Part shown: positions 14,081 through 25,721 of the stretch, in pieces
How positions within the stretch are numbered: the stretch's first letter is position 1
How the letters are laid out: every line of letters starts with the position of its first letter
Source: Glandiceps talaboti
Taxonomy: Eukaryota > Hemichordata > Enteropneusta > Spengelidae
Reading direction: 5' to 3'
DNA: 64,000 nt
NCBI RefSeq assembly: GCF_964340395.1
Contig: NC_135565.1
Span: 2,876,642-2,940,641 of the forward strand
Translations under genes and position numbers: made by a program
The notes under the pieces: model-generated
What the model was told of the DNA's origin: nothing
Databases searched by the model: none
What the model saw: only the letters and a program-made list of their open reading frames with translations

Positions 14081-15042
14081 GTATTCATTACACATTCTTG
14101 ATAATATCTTGATATTACAAAACTAATTGCTGGGTATTTATCACACATTCTTGATAATATCTTGGTGTTACAAAACTAATTGCTGGGTATTAATAACACA
14201 TTCTTGATAATATCTTGATGTTACAAAACTAATTGCTGGGTATTTATCACACATTCTTGATAATATCTTGGTGTTACAAAACTAATTGCTGGGTATTAAT
14301 AACACATTCTTGATAATATCTTGGTGTTACAAAACTAATTGCTGGGTATTTATCACACATTCTTGATAATATCTTGGTGTTACAAAACTAATTGCTGGGT
14401 ATTAATAACACATTCTTGATAATATCTTGGTGTTACAAAACTAATTGCTGGATATTTATCACACATTCTTGATAATATCTTGGTGTTACAAAACTAATTG
14501 CTGGGTATTAATAACACATTCTTGATAATATCTTGGTATTACAAACCTAATTGCTGGGTATTTATCACACACTCTTGATAATATCTTGGTGTTACAAAAC
14601 TAATTGCTGGGTATTAATAACACATTCTTGATAATATCTTGGTATTACAAACCTAATTGCTGGGTATTTATCACACACTCTTGATAATATCTTGGTGTTA
14701 TAAAACTAATTGCTGGGTATTAATAACACATTCTTGATAATATCTTGGTGTTACAAAACTAATTGCTGGGTATTTATCACACATTCTTGATAATATCTTG
14801 GTGTTACAAAACTAATTGCTGGGTATTAATAACACATTCTTGATAATATCTTGGTGTTACAAAACTAATTGCTGGGTATTTATCACACATTCTTGATAAT
14901 ATCTTGGTGATACAAAAGTAATTGCTGGGTATTAATCACACATTCTTGATAATATCTTGGTGTTACAAAACTAATTGCTGGGTATTCATTACATATTCTT
15001 GATAATATCTTGGTGTTACAAAACCAATTGCTGGGTATTCAT

Positions 15043-15191
15043 ACACACACTGTGTGTGTGTGTGTGTTTGTTTGTTTTGTGTTTTTTCTGCCTTTTAGTT
15101 AGTTAGTTAGTTTGTTTGTTTGTTTGTTTGTTTGTTTGTTTGTTTGTTTGTTTGTTTGTTTGTTTGTTTGTTTGTGTGTGTGTGTGTGTGT
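15043..15191 (+). repeat. CA/TG, (TTAG), (TTTG)n and TG compound microsatellite
   Basis: A short CA run inverts into TG at about 15050. It is followed by TTAG copies, an uninterrupted (TTTG)n of about 15 copies at 15111-15174, and a TG run to about 15191. Reading frames of repeated Phe-Val-Cys-Leu over this tract are artefacts. Confidence 0.95.
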
Positions 15192-15452
15192 TGCTTTTGT
15201 TTTGGTCTGTTATTTCATGATTATTTTTTGTTATATTTATATTATATTACTGTATATGTTTTCCTTGGACCACGAACTCGACTATTTTTGTGGTCCAGCC
15301 AGAAGTTCAAGTTATTCTTTTATATATACTTTATGATTTCTCATTAGCGATATGATTACTTGATTATTTAATTTCCCTCACTTGATATGTAAATGTGGTT
15401 ATTGTTTTTTTTTCGACCTCTGGAGAATAAATAAAAAAAAAAAAAAAAAAAA
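15192..15452 (+). mobile_element. LINE-like 3' tail (5'-truncated non-LTR retrotransposon) inserted in the 53-bp array
   Basis: This non-array segment ends in GAGAATAAATA followed by a run of about 20 A, the arrangement of a polyadenylation signal and poly(A) tail. It contains the hairpin GGACCAC (15267-15273) / GTGGTCC (15290-15296); stem-loops near the 3' end are common in LINE families and can be recognised by the reverse transcriptase. No coding part remains. On both sides the DNA returns to the 53-bp repeat: the left side stops after GTATTCAT and the right side resumes at ATAATATTTTGG, so the array was interrupted rather than ended. The microsatellite at 15043-15191 may be part of the insertion. 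A processed transcript is the main alternative. Confidence 0.55.
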
Positions 15453-15454
15453 AT

Positions 15455-15605
15455 ATAATAATATTTTGGTGTTACAAAATTAATTGCTGGGTGTTAATTA
15501 CACACTATTGATAATATTTTGGTGCTACAAAATTAACTGCTGGTACACACTCCTGATAAATATCTTGGTGTTACAAAACTAATTGCTGGGTGTTCATTAC
15601 AAACC
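15455..15605 (+). repeat. Degenerate right-edge copies of the 53-bp array
   Basis: Three diverged and shortened copies: TTTTGGTGTTACAAAATTAA, TTTTGGTGCTACAAAATTAA and CTTGGTGTTACAAAACTAAT. They share the unit of the main array but carry more substitutions and deletions, typical of the edge of a tandem array that escapes homogenisation. Confidence 0.9.
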
Positions 15606-16570
<965 letters not shown>

Positions 16571-17440
16571 TGACAAGGTCGAACTTAAGCAGTGACTATG
16601 TTATACCATGTTGTTGCCAACTACCAAACGTTTATGTGGTTTGCATGTGTAAGTGGACATTAATCTTCATACACTTCAATGTAATTTTATTAAGGTGTCA
16701 AAGTTTCAAATGAAAGAGTAATGTTGTAAACATTAATTATAAGATAGCGGAAACCTTTATCTAAATGTTTATAGCTGACATACTAAATTGCAATCATTGA
16801 ATTTTATTAGCCATGTGACCTAGCTTACAATACTTAGTTTGATGAAATGGCTCCTTAGTCACTCTATTAATTTCAAATAAACATTTGAAAGCGACATTAA
16901 ACCGGAACCGTGCCTAAGACGAGCAATGAAAGTGAAATCATTCAATGCATAATGTATTTTTATTGTCAAGAATCCTAGACTTGAAGATAAAGTGTAATTT
17001 CCTAAAGGTATTAGAAGACATTAAAGTTGGATGAAATCTGGGTGAATCATTGTTTTCCTGTCTTTGGTATTCACATAGCAACACGCTTTAAGCACAATGT
17101 ACTGTATAACGTCAGACTTACTAATATTATATAGATTATTGACCCAACAGTCTTCCATATATCTCAAAATAGTTAGATTCGCTCACAACCCTTATCGTCT
17201 TGTTTATCGCCATAACCACAAATCTATATTAATATCATTGACACTCACATTTATTTCTAATAAAACCTCACGACTATTTTTTACTAACTTTAGCCTTGTG
17301 AGAGAAAAGACATTTCGGATTTAAATTTACCAGCCCAATCTTATCGGCGATTTATAGGTTTCTTTCTTAAAGGCCATGTCCTCAAGGTATGAGAAATTAT
17401 CTTTTTTATGCAGGTTCAACTCCTTTAATGACCCATATTG

Positions 17441-17442
<2 letters not shown>
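16571..17442. other. AT-rich spacer, no gene recognised
   Basis: Only short chance frames are seen, the longest about 75 codons at 17097-17324, with no recognisable motif. Confidence 0.45.
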
Positions 17443-17471
<29 letters not shown>

Positions 17472-17609
17472 TGTATGTATGTATGTATGTATGTATGTAT
17501 GTATGTATGTGTGTATGTATGTATGTATGTGTGTGTGTATGTATGTATGTGTGTATGTATGTATGTATGTATGTATATGTATGTATGCATTATTATTATT
17601 ATTATTATA
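17443..17609 (+). repeat. (ATGT)n microsatellite with terminal (TTA)n
   Basis: ATGT/GTGT tetranucleotides to about 17588, then about six TTA triplets. Overlapping frames rich in Tyr-Val-Cys-Met or Ile-His-Thr-Tyr are artefacts. Confidence 0.96.
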
Positions 17610-17863
17610 GCGTGGGTTGGGGTGGGATGGAGGATGGAATGGAAGATGGGAGGGAATGAGTGGAGGGAGCGATAGGTGAATGCCTGTGCATGTGTGTTGT
17701 TAAAATATACAAATACAAATAGGCAGATCAGCCCACCTGAAATCATATTCCAAAAACTTCTCAACAGTTCAACACTGATAGACAGTTTTGTTTCAGAATA
17801 AAATTATCACAGGTCTCACCAAAAAGTACAAGCAACCCATGCAAATGGTATTCATTGAGATTA

Positions 17864-18265
17864 TGATGTGGTCAGAATTTACGGCGGCGGGGGGGGGGGG
17901 GGACTGAAAGTTGAAAGTTGTTATCAATACCCTAATTTTACTCTCAATACATTAATATACAACTGTACGGCTATATAACCTCCACTTTAACTTACTCAGA
18001 GACATTTTGGCAGACGCACACATTCGCTTGGCTATTTATTGCCTCACAAAATGTATGGTACTAGGTAAATGGTGTATGCATTTTTGCAAAGTACAAGGTA
18101 AACGACTGCTCCTGAGGTTTGAATGTTCAAAAAAGTCTCCACAGAGAAACAGAGAGAGACAGAGACATAGACAGAGAGAAAGAGAGAGCGAGCGAGAGGG
18201 AGACACAGAGAGAAAAAGCGATAGCAAGAGACCGAGACTAGAGAGCGAGATACAGACAGACAGAC

Positions 18266-18298
<33 letters not shown>

Positions 18299-18528
18299 GG
18301 ATGGCATACACAAATACATTCGCATTGCTGTCACCCAACTCATCACTGAATATAGGCTTTAGAAAGTATTTTGCGACCGCTCCTGAAGTTTAATTTGGTT
18401 CAAATCATGAGGAAAATATTCCTTCCCCTTTCGGACATCAGAATTGTTATGCCCCCCCCCCCCAATCCTTTGAACCATAAATGTTTTCGTGGCCCCCAAT
18501 CCCCCCCCCGTAAATTCTGACCCCAACT
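17864..18528 (+). mobile_element. 665-bp G-tract inverted-repeat element (Harbinger-like MITE candidate)
   Basis: The left end, TGATGTGGTCAGAATTTACG plus G, is followed by a G-tract. The right end read on the minus strand is AGTTGGGGTCAGAATTTACG plus G, also followed by a G-tract: 18 of 21 positions match. The trinucleotide TTA flanks both ends (17861-17863 and 18529-18531), as the TWA target duplications of PIF/Harbinger elements do. A 13-bp direct repeat TATTCATTGAGAT also lies at 17849-17861 and 18532-18544, which could instead be a longer target duplication. Inside are a GA/GACA microsatellite and the near-repeat CTCCTGAGGTTTGAA / CTCCTGAAGTTTAAT. No transposase is visible, so it would be non-autonomous. 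Confidence 0.5.
18138..18299 (+). repeat. GA-rich and (GACA)n microsatellite
   Basis: An impure GA/GACA purine tract followed by a cleaner (GACA)n at about 18252-18298. It lies inside the 17864-18528 element. Arg/Glu-rich plus-strand and Ser/Leu-rich minus-strand frames are translations of it. Confidence 0.93.
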
Positions 18529-18798
18529 TTATATTCATTGAGATACTACATTTTACTATTGTAAGAGTTTCACAGTCACACTTCGGATGATGTGTGTCTT
18601 ATGACCATTTGTCGTAATATCTTCTCCATACACTATATTGTATTTTGAACATTTAATAATAATGTCTCCTTCAAACAAAAAGGCAAACTATTTTGAAAAT
18701 TGTGAAAAGAATTTACGTCAACCACGTATCCTTTATAAATTTTAATCATACAATGTTCTCTCATGTACTTATTACAAAATTGGCACGTTATCTCTGTT

Positions 18799-19032
18799 AG
18801 ACACGTACAATGACGTTTGTATATATCTAGACCCGTATTCGTCTCGACACGTACAACAGGGAATGGTATATATGTAGTCCCATATTCGTCTGAACACATA
18901 CAATGACGATAAGTATATATCTAGAACCATATTCGTCTCGACAGGCACAGTAGCGATTTGTATATATCTAGACTAACATTCGTCTCGACACGTACAATTC
19001 GACTGGTATATATCTAGACCTACAATCGTCTC
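18799..19032 (+). repeat. Decayed 47-bp tandem repeat, about 5 copies
   Basis: Markers such as ACACGTACAA begin at 18801, 18847, 18894 (ACACATACAA), 18941 (ACAGGCACAG) and 18988, a period of 46-47 bp. Each copy also carries TATATATCTAGA or TATATATGTAG and ATTCGTCTCGACA. The copies are far more diverged than in the large arrays, so this is an older or non-homogenised array. An 88-codon minus-strand frame overlaps it and is not believed. Confidence 0.85.
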
Positions 19033-20500
19033 CAAATTTTCTTTTCATTTAAATCTGTAAATGCTTTGTTATACATTATACTATAGCTTAGACTTTAATT
19101 AATGTTCGTATCTGAATTAGTTTCATCTGACTATACGTTTTATAATATGATACGGATATTAGGAAGGACACGCCGTCACTGTTAGGAGTGTTCAGTCGTC
19201 ATGAACAATGTATTCAACCGTTACAAGTACCATATTATTTCTGGTGTTTTTTTTTTAAGAAGTGGTTAAGTTATTCCAGGGAATATTCAAATAGTTACCC
19301 AATTATTAAAATAGCAGTCTTGTACCTGAAGAGAATATTTGGTTTCACAGCTCAGAACGTAATCTAATTAAACATACATACTTTTACGATCTATACACAT
19401 ATTAAATCGAAGAAAATGAGCAACTGGAGATATCTCAAGCAATGCCATACATAGAAAAAAAGCCACTTAGCAAGATAAAAAAGTTTTATTCAGCTAACAG
19501 ATGCAGCTAAAATACTCAAACAACAGACAATTGTCGTTATCTGCAGCAATTAGTCGTACTCTTATTTGATGAATATTTCCTACAACGTGTCCTCTTTATT
19601 CAAGTGACTACATAAGATATCATTAGAAAAACATGGATATCACCTTATGGATATAGTTTGTCGACATATTTGATGGATCATGGGCTGGCGTACATCAAAT
19701 TCAGTGTTGGACTGCATTTACGTAAGCAGTGTGAGGGTAGGTACAGGAGGAGGTTCTCCTTGAGCCCCTAGAAATTTTCGAAATTCAAGAACTCAAACTA
19801 AAAAGTGTTATCTTGTATTATTTTAACATGTTAAGGTGATAACAATACCCTCTTCTGATCACAATTAAAATTTTATTTCAGAATACTAACACTGAGAACA
19901 ATTCTCAAAATATAGTTGCATGCCATACCAATCAAAATTAGGGAAAAATTATAGTATACTTATATATTCATTTCTTGTAACAGAGCACCATGTACTAGTA
20001 TCTGTGTAATGAACAGTTAGTTACATAATTACCATATTCTTTGTTTTCAACATGTATTTACTATTTATAATCAGTATTTACCAGTTATAAATATCTGTGC
20101 AATGTCAGATATTGATTTCCAGCTCACCAAGTTACAACATCATCCCAGTATCTGGTATGCTTTCACTAAATGTCATACCTGTATACACCATGAAATTCTA
20201 GATGAGTTGGTCCTATTTGGTCAGACTTTGCCCTCCTGTGTGGCTTCAACTGTTTATTTATTTAACCAGGTTATTCCTTACTACTTTATCAATTAATGAT
20301 ATAATTGTTTCATGTAACAGAACTCAATGTAGTAGTAACGGTTTGATCAATTTGTGTTATAGGTTGTTAGGATCTACTGTACTGCTGGCCTCAGAAACTA
20401 CATGTATATGTCAAATGTGTATTGATATTCATAGGGGTTATGTATATGCAATATGCACAGAAAAAATACTATTAATAAATAACTTGCATAATCGTGTATA
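19033..20500. other. Unique AT-rich stretch, no gene recognised
   Basis: Frames of 64 and 135 codons at 20102-20296 and 20202-20609 overlap in different registers and show no family motif. Nothing else is supported. Confidence 0.4.
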
Positions 20501-20519
20501 TATAGGTGTGTTTTATATT

Positions 20520-20624
20520 TCAGTTTTGATTAGCCTCCCCCTTCACTCCCCAGTTTTTAGTAACCATCCCCCTTTCACTCCCCTATATTCCTCCGACCCC
20601 CTACCATAAATAATGACAGCTCCC
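20520..20624 (-). mobile_element. Solitary end of a G-tract Harbinger-like element
   Basis: Read on the minus strand from 20624, the sequence starts GGGAGCTGTCATTATTTATG, then G, then TAGGGGG and further G-tracts. This aligns base for base with the GGGAGCGATCAGTTTTTACG terminus at 54151. It is preceded on that strand by TTA (20625-20627), the same flank as the two paired elements. No matching opposite end was found upstream, so it is either a diverged or a truncated copy. Confidence 0.45.
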
Positions 20625-20627
20625 TAA

Positions 20628-22575
20628 TGTATGATGTATTCCGCATTCAAAATTAATTTTTTTAAAAAGGAATTGTTACAAAATTCACTAAAAGCTGTGT
20701 GATAATCCTTTCCTAAGAATTATCAAACAGGAATGTCGATACTGTAGGCTGCACTTTACGTTTTCCTAGTAGCATATAGGTTTCATATTTCTTGGTCACC
20801 GGTTGAAAGTAACTTGAAAGTAAATCCTGGGAGAATAGGACAATTCAACGATTAACCATTTAATTCAAACGAGGCAAGTGATGATATACATAACGCCCTG
20901 TAATTTTGATTGGCAGGTGGGGTATTATTACGATCACTACATGTTATCACCTATCTTCTTCATAGAAACTGTTGTTGGGTTGCTCTACCTAAAGTAACAA
21001 ATTTCAATATTAATATTAGCTATATCTAAAATCCATATATTTTAGTTATTTATAATGTATTCAAATACTTTAAGATTTTTACAACATGGCTAAACGACTA
21101 CACAACATCTTGGTTGCGTTATATCTTTTGAGTTGGAACTCACATTTAGATAGCAAAGATTTGATTCCCAAGGTAAAATGTTATCACAGAGAATCGTAGG
21201 AGCTTGTTCATTCGCACACCATTGCAAGAACGGGCTTATTAACACTAGGAAATTCTAATGACCTTCACTAATGTTATTAGTATGTTTGTTAAAAAGGTTT
21301 CATTTAAGAAATTGCTCTTAAGATTATATTGTTTACATTATGTGAATAAGATATTGTAATATTATAAGATAACTGATATCTAAATACAATATTTGTCTTA
21401 GTTCAGCCATGGAAAATGCGAATGATAAAGTGATTAAGGGAGGCTGGGGTATTTAATCCATAGCTTCTGTTCAATCCAATAATCTTAGCATGGTATAAGA
21501 TCTAACTATTTGCACTATAACAATATTTTATCACCCATATTAGTACATTCTGCTTGTAGTTCTTGTTACGATATGATAGAAGCCATGATTCTTGCTTGTC
21601 TGTGGTCTTACGTAAACTGTGGTCTTTACATTTAAAAGACTGTTGGTAGCCAATTACGACTGAATACCCACCAACCATGGTTTGTATCGGTATGCAGGAC
21701 ACCAAACTATATATGGTCTATTTAACAAACAAGTATGATCCTAAGCAATCAGAAATGTCTCATTATAAAAGACCAATGCAAAAAGTTCATCCTACCGTAG
21801 CTTTATTTATGGCAACAGATTTATGGTTTGTATTACGATGCAGGTGTAGAGGTAATATACTTCCAGTAGTCATAAAATGATTTACATCCCAAATTAAATA
21901 CACCTTGTCCTTTCTCTCACCTCGTGGTTGTGTTATTTGTGTTCATTGTGCATTTGTAAGTTAATCAATTTAATTTGTGGAAATGAATAACAATGACAGG
22001 AAGATTTGCATTTCCTAACAAATCATACCCATGACAACCAATAGCTATACACTATATAAGACCAAAAACCAAACATTCATTCAATGAATTAATATGGTTA
22101 GGAAAATACAGATGTCAACGTACTAAAATCGGTTGTCTCCAGTGCATATACCAATAGTTTAATATATATGTACCATTTATTTCTAGATATTGTAAGTTCT
22201 TCCTATCCAAGTAATTATCCCCATGATACCTAAAGTCCTGTATATAAAGTTTTTGAAAGTGATCTCAAGTTTTCAAAACTTTGCTATATTAGGCTTCATA
22301 CATCTATACTTCGTATTAATCCGTTGAAAACAGAAGGTTACTCCATTCCATGGCAACAAAGCAAAGCATGCAAAGACATAACCAAAGCTCATACAATTGA
22401 TCTCACTCACTCACTCACTCACTCATTTGTAATTAATTGAGGTAGCATTAATTCAAATGGTAAGACATGATGTCTCATTACCTCAGCTGTAATTATAGCG
22501 CTTTGTCGCGTCTTTCAACATGGTAACTACGGTGTATTGTCTGCACTGTATATCTGATACTCATAGGTTAGTAAA
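20628..22575. other. Unique AT-rich stretch, no gene recognised
   Basis: Two overlapping 67-codon frames on opposite strands near 21.5-21.9 kb show no domain. A short (ACTC)n lies at about 22404-22425. Confidence 0.4.
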
Positions 22576-22576
22576 C

Positions 22577-22633
22577 ACAATACAATACAATACAATACAA
22601 TACAATACAATACAATACAATACAATACAATAC
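22577..22633 (+). repeat. (TACAA)n pentanucleotide microsatellite
   Basis: About eleven copies of a five-base unit, AATAC/TACAA. Frames with repeated Ile-Gln-Tyr-Asn-Thr (plus strand) or Cys-Ile-Val-Leu-Tyr (minus strand) derive from it. Confidence 0.95.
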
Positions 22634-22639
22634 GACATG

Positions 22640-24290
22640 ATAGCACAACACAACACATGTACAGCACAACAACCAACCCAACACGACGCGACACCATGCG
22701 ATAGCTGTGCTATCATTGATAACAACATATCACTCTCCTTGTTACATAATTCACTGTTGAAATCAATATCTGAATCTACGTTACAAGAATTTATCAGCTG
22801 CATTGAACTTTTACCTTTAAATAAGTACATTTGTACTATTGTATAAACAAGAATATATGAATAAACAATACAGCATCATATGTATGTAATTGTATACTTA
22901 TGTGATGATTTCTGTCTTTGCATTTTTAACCACGTGATTTAGGTTATGTGCTTTGATGTGATGCGGTATATAACTGTATTGTGTACCACCTGCGAGTAAG
23001 TTTTCCCAATGGCCTAAAGCCGTTCAGTTCTAGGAACGTATCATTTTATTCTTGGGATTTCAAATGAGAATATAGACAGTGTGCCACAGTTTGTAAGGTA
23101 TTGCTAAGATCCAGTACGATTTGCTGATGTAGATAATACTCAACATCTTTTAGAAGTAACGCGGGGGAATTAAAAAGGGGGGGGGGGGATATTCATCTTA
23201 TGTATAGCAAAGAGTAATCAGAATACACTATATGTAATACGATATGGTTATTGTTTTCAGTTTATAAGTTAACTGAAAATAAACGTTCCGACTTTCACAT
23301 ATAAAAGTACATATACCATACACAAGCCAGGTTAACGTATTTGAACATAAAATATTATTTCCGGCTCTTTCTACATCTCGACAACCTATATCTACGTCAC
23401 TGGTTCTGCGGTGTTTGAAACATATTCCAAATCACTAAATTACCATTCCCGGTGTTTCATTAACCATGCTTGAGGAGATATTAAGATTTTTCTCAATTGT
23501 TCATTCAAATACTTGGGGCCACAAGATTTTATCACCACTCGTCTCCCGTGTGGTGGTGAGGATGTCCCTTGGTTATTCATGGAGAAGAACAGACTAAGTG
23601 GGAAATAATATATAATTATCTAGCATCAATCATTGACTATATTCTATGAGTAGCCTATGCGTTTTATACAACCATTCTAAGGTTAAAGGTTAAATGATAA
23701 GCACGCACTATAGACAAGTTTAAAAACGAGCCGAAAGGGCAGTTGGTAAAATATTGTAACAAGTAATTACTTAACAACAAGTAATTTCTCAATCCTTATG
23801 GAAGCATATCTTATGTTTCTAATAAGTATGTCAATGATACGCACAATAGTAGTACTTTCAAACATTACTGGATGTGATGGGTATTAACAAACGATATATG
23901 GTTTCAACATAAAGCCATTAGTTCACTAATAATGGCATGGTCTATTAGATGGACCATTTCTTATACTGTACAGGAGTTGTTCGTTTGTGTCCAGAGTTTC
24001 CAAATTAGCGAAATATATTACAACAATATATCAACAGAGTTATATCCACTTGACATTTTGACATGACATTTACGGGATTCGTTGCTGTCAATGATGCCTG
24101 TCCACCGTTACTCATTTGAATCGATTTGACTTTAGTGGACATGTATAAAACCCACAGTGGGCAAGTGTTCAAAGCTCATACCCATAATGGCCGAAGCTAC
24201 TGATAGAACAGCAGTCAAAGTTCATACTCATTAATTGTTGTCATTGACAAGTCAACTGAGAAAGCCAGGACACTTTCTTTACTACAAAAG
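22640..24290. other. Unique stretch, no gene recognised
   Basis: There is a G-tract of 12 at about 23178-23189 and otherwise AT-rich text. No frame of interest. Confidence 0.4.
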
Positions 24291-24977
24291 ATGTCAGTTG
24301 AGATAGTATACAGAAGACTGCAGCAGAATGTCATTTGAGATAATATACAGACGACTGCAGCAGAATGTCAGTTGAGATAGTATACAGAAGACTGCAGCAG
24401 AATGTCAGTTGAAATAGTATACAGAAGACTGCAGCAGAATGTCAGTTGAGATAGTATACAGAAGACTGCAGCAGAATATGTCAGTTGAGATAGTATACAG
24501 AAGACTGCAGCAGAATGTCAGTTGAGATAGTATACAGAAGACTGCAGCAGAATATGTCAGTTGAGATAGTATACAGAAGACTGCAGCAGAATATGTCAGT
24601 TGAGATAGTATACAGAAGACTGCAGCAGAATATGTCAGTTGAGATAGTATACAGAAGACTGCAGCAGAATATGTCAGTTGAGATAGTATACAGAAGACTG
24701 CAGCAGAATATGTCAGTTGAGATAGTATACAGAAGACTGCAGCAGAATATGTCAGTTGAGATAGTATACAGAAGACTGCAGCAGAATATGTCAGTTGAGA
24801 TAGTATACAGAAGACTGCAGCAGAATATGTCAGTTGAGATAGTATACAGAAGACTGCAGCAGAATATGTCAGTTGAGATAGTATACAGAAGACTGCAGCA
24901 GAATATGTCAGTTGAGATAGTATACAGAAGACTGCAGCAGAATATGTCAGTTGAGATAGTATACAGAAGACTGCAGC
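24291..24977 (+). repeat. 37/39-bp minisatellite, 18 copies, open on both strands
   Basis: The unit is ATGTCAGTTGAGATAGTATA followed by CAGAAGACTGCAGCAGAAT. Unit starts are at 24291, 24328, 24365, 24402, 24439, 24478, 24515, 24554 and then every 39 bp to 24944. The first copies are mostly 37 bp and lack an AT before ATGTC; the last eleven are all 39 bp and nearly identical. Because 39 is a multiple of three, frames of 195 codons (plus, MSVEIVYRRLQQN repeats) and 203 codons (minus, AVFCILSQLTYS repeats) stay open. The copies are too uniform to show selection, and no conserved domain is present. I treat both frames as by-products of the repeat, but translation is not excluded. Confidence 0.95.
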
Positions 24978-25464
24978 TCTTTCACCCATCAGCACAACTA
25001 CACGATATAGTAACATTATTTTTCAACATTATAACATTATTGTTCTGTTTGTGTGAAATCAGATATGACTGGCCGAAATCGGTTCGAAGAATTTTTCAAT
25101 GAAGAACATAGTATATATTCGACAACTCAGCTGTGTGTTACTACGTTTAGCCAATAGTGTATTTGTTAGTTCCAGATTGTGAATGTATTCCATCAATCGT
25201 TCGGAAGAGAACACTCTCTAAACAAGACATACATTCTACACTCTTATCGTGATATTTCATAGATATATAACAATAAACACTTGGAAAATTGCACACTAAA
25301 TATCAGTAATATGACAATAGAATGTTTCAACGTATGTGTTTCCGAATTCTCTAGGAAACCTACAAAGAAAAACATGTATACATTGTGATGAGACTGTTCC
25401 AAGTGAAGGCTATTTGTTATGTGTTGCATTTGAATTATTAAAAATCAATATCTTATTTAGATGT
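24978..25464. other. Unique stretch, no gene recognised
   Basis: Ordinary AT-rich sequence between two repeat tracts. Only a 61-codon chance frame is present. Confidence 0.4.

Positions 25465-25721
<257 letters not shown>

Larger units (their letters stand above)
8509..15040 (+). repeat. 53-bp minisatellite/satellite array, about 123 copies
   Basis: The unit reads approximately ATTCTTGATAATATCTTGGT, then GTTACAAAACTAATTGCTGG, then GTATTAATCACAC, 53 bp in all. The period was checked at 9961, 10014 and 10067. Copies differ at a few diagnostic places: TTAATAAC, TTTATCAC or TTCATTAC; TTGGTGTT or TTGATATT; GCTGGG, GATGAG or AATGGG. Some copies lack one A (AAACTAATTGATG, 52 bp). Blocks of variant copies recur in the same order, showing higher-order duplication. 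No frame is open across the array, and no gene function is suggested. The first copies at the left edge are diverged, as expected of array edges. Confidence 0.98.

Noticed and set aside
8509-15040. CRISPR-like repeat array
   Set aside because: The units are contiguous tandem copies with no unique spacers, and the window is eukaryotic in character.
18380-18410. GGTTCAAATC as a tRNA or SINE B box
   Set aside because: No A box lies at the expected distance upstream and the surrounding sequence does not fold as a tRNA.
24405-25102. Long frames of 203 codons (minus) and 195 codons (plus) with perfect repeats
   Set aside because: Both arise from a 39-bp tandem repeat on opposite strands. Both cannot be explained by selection, and no domain or flanking exon is seen.
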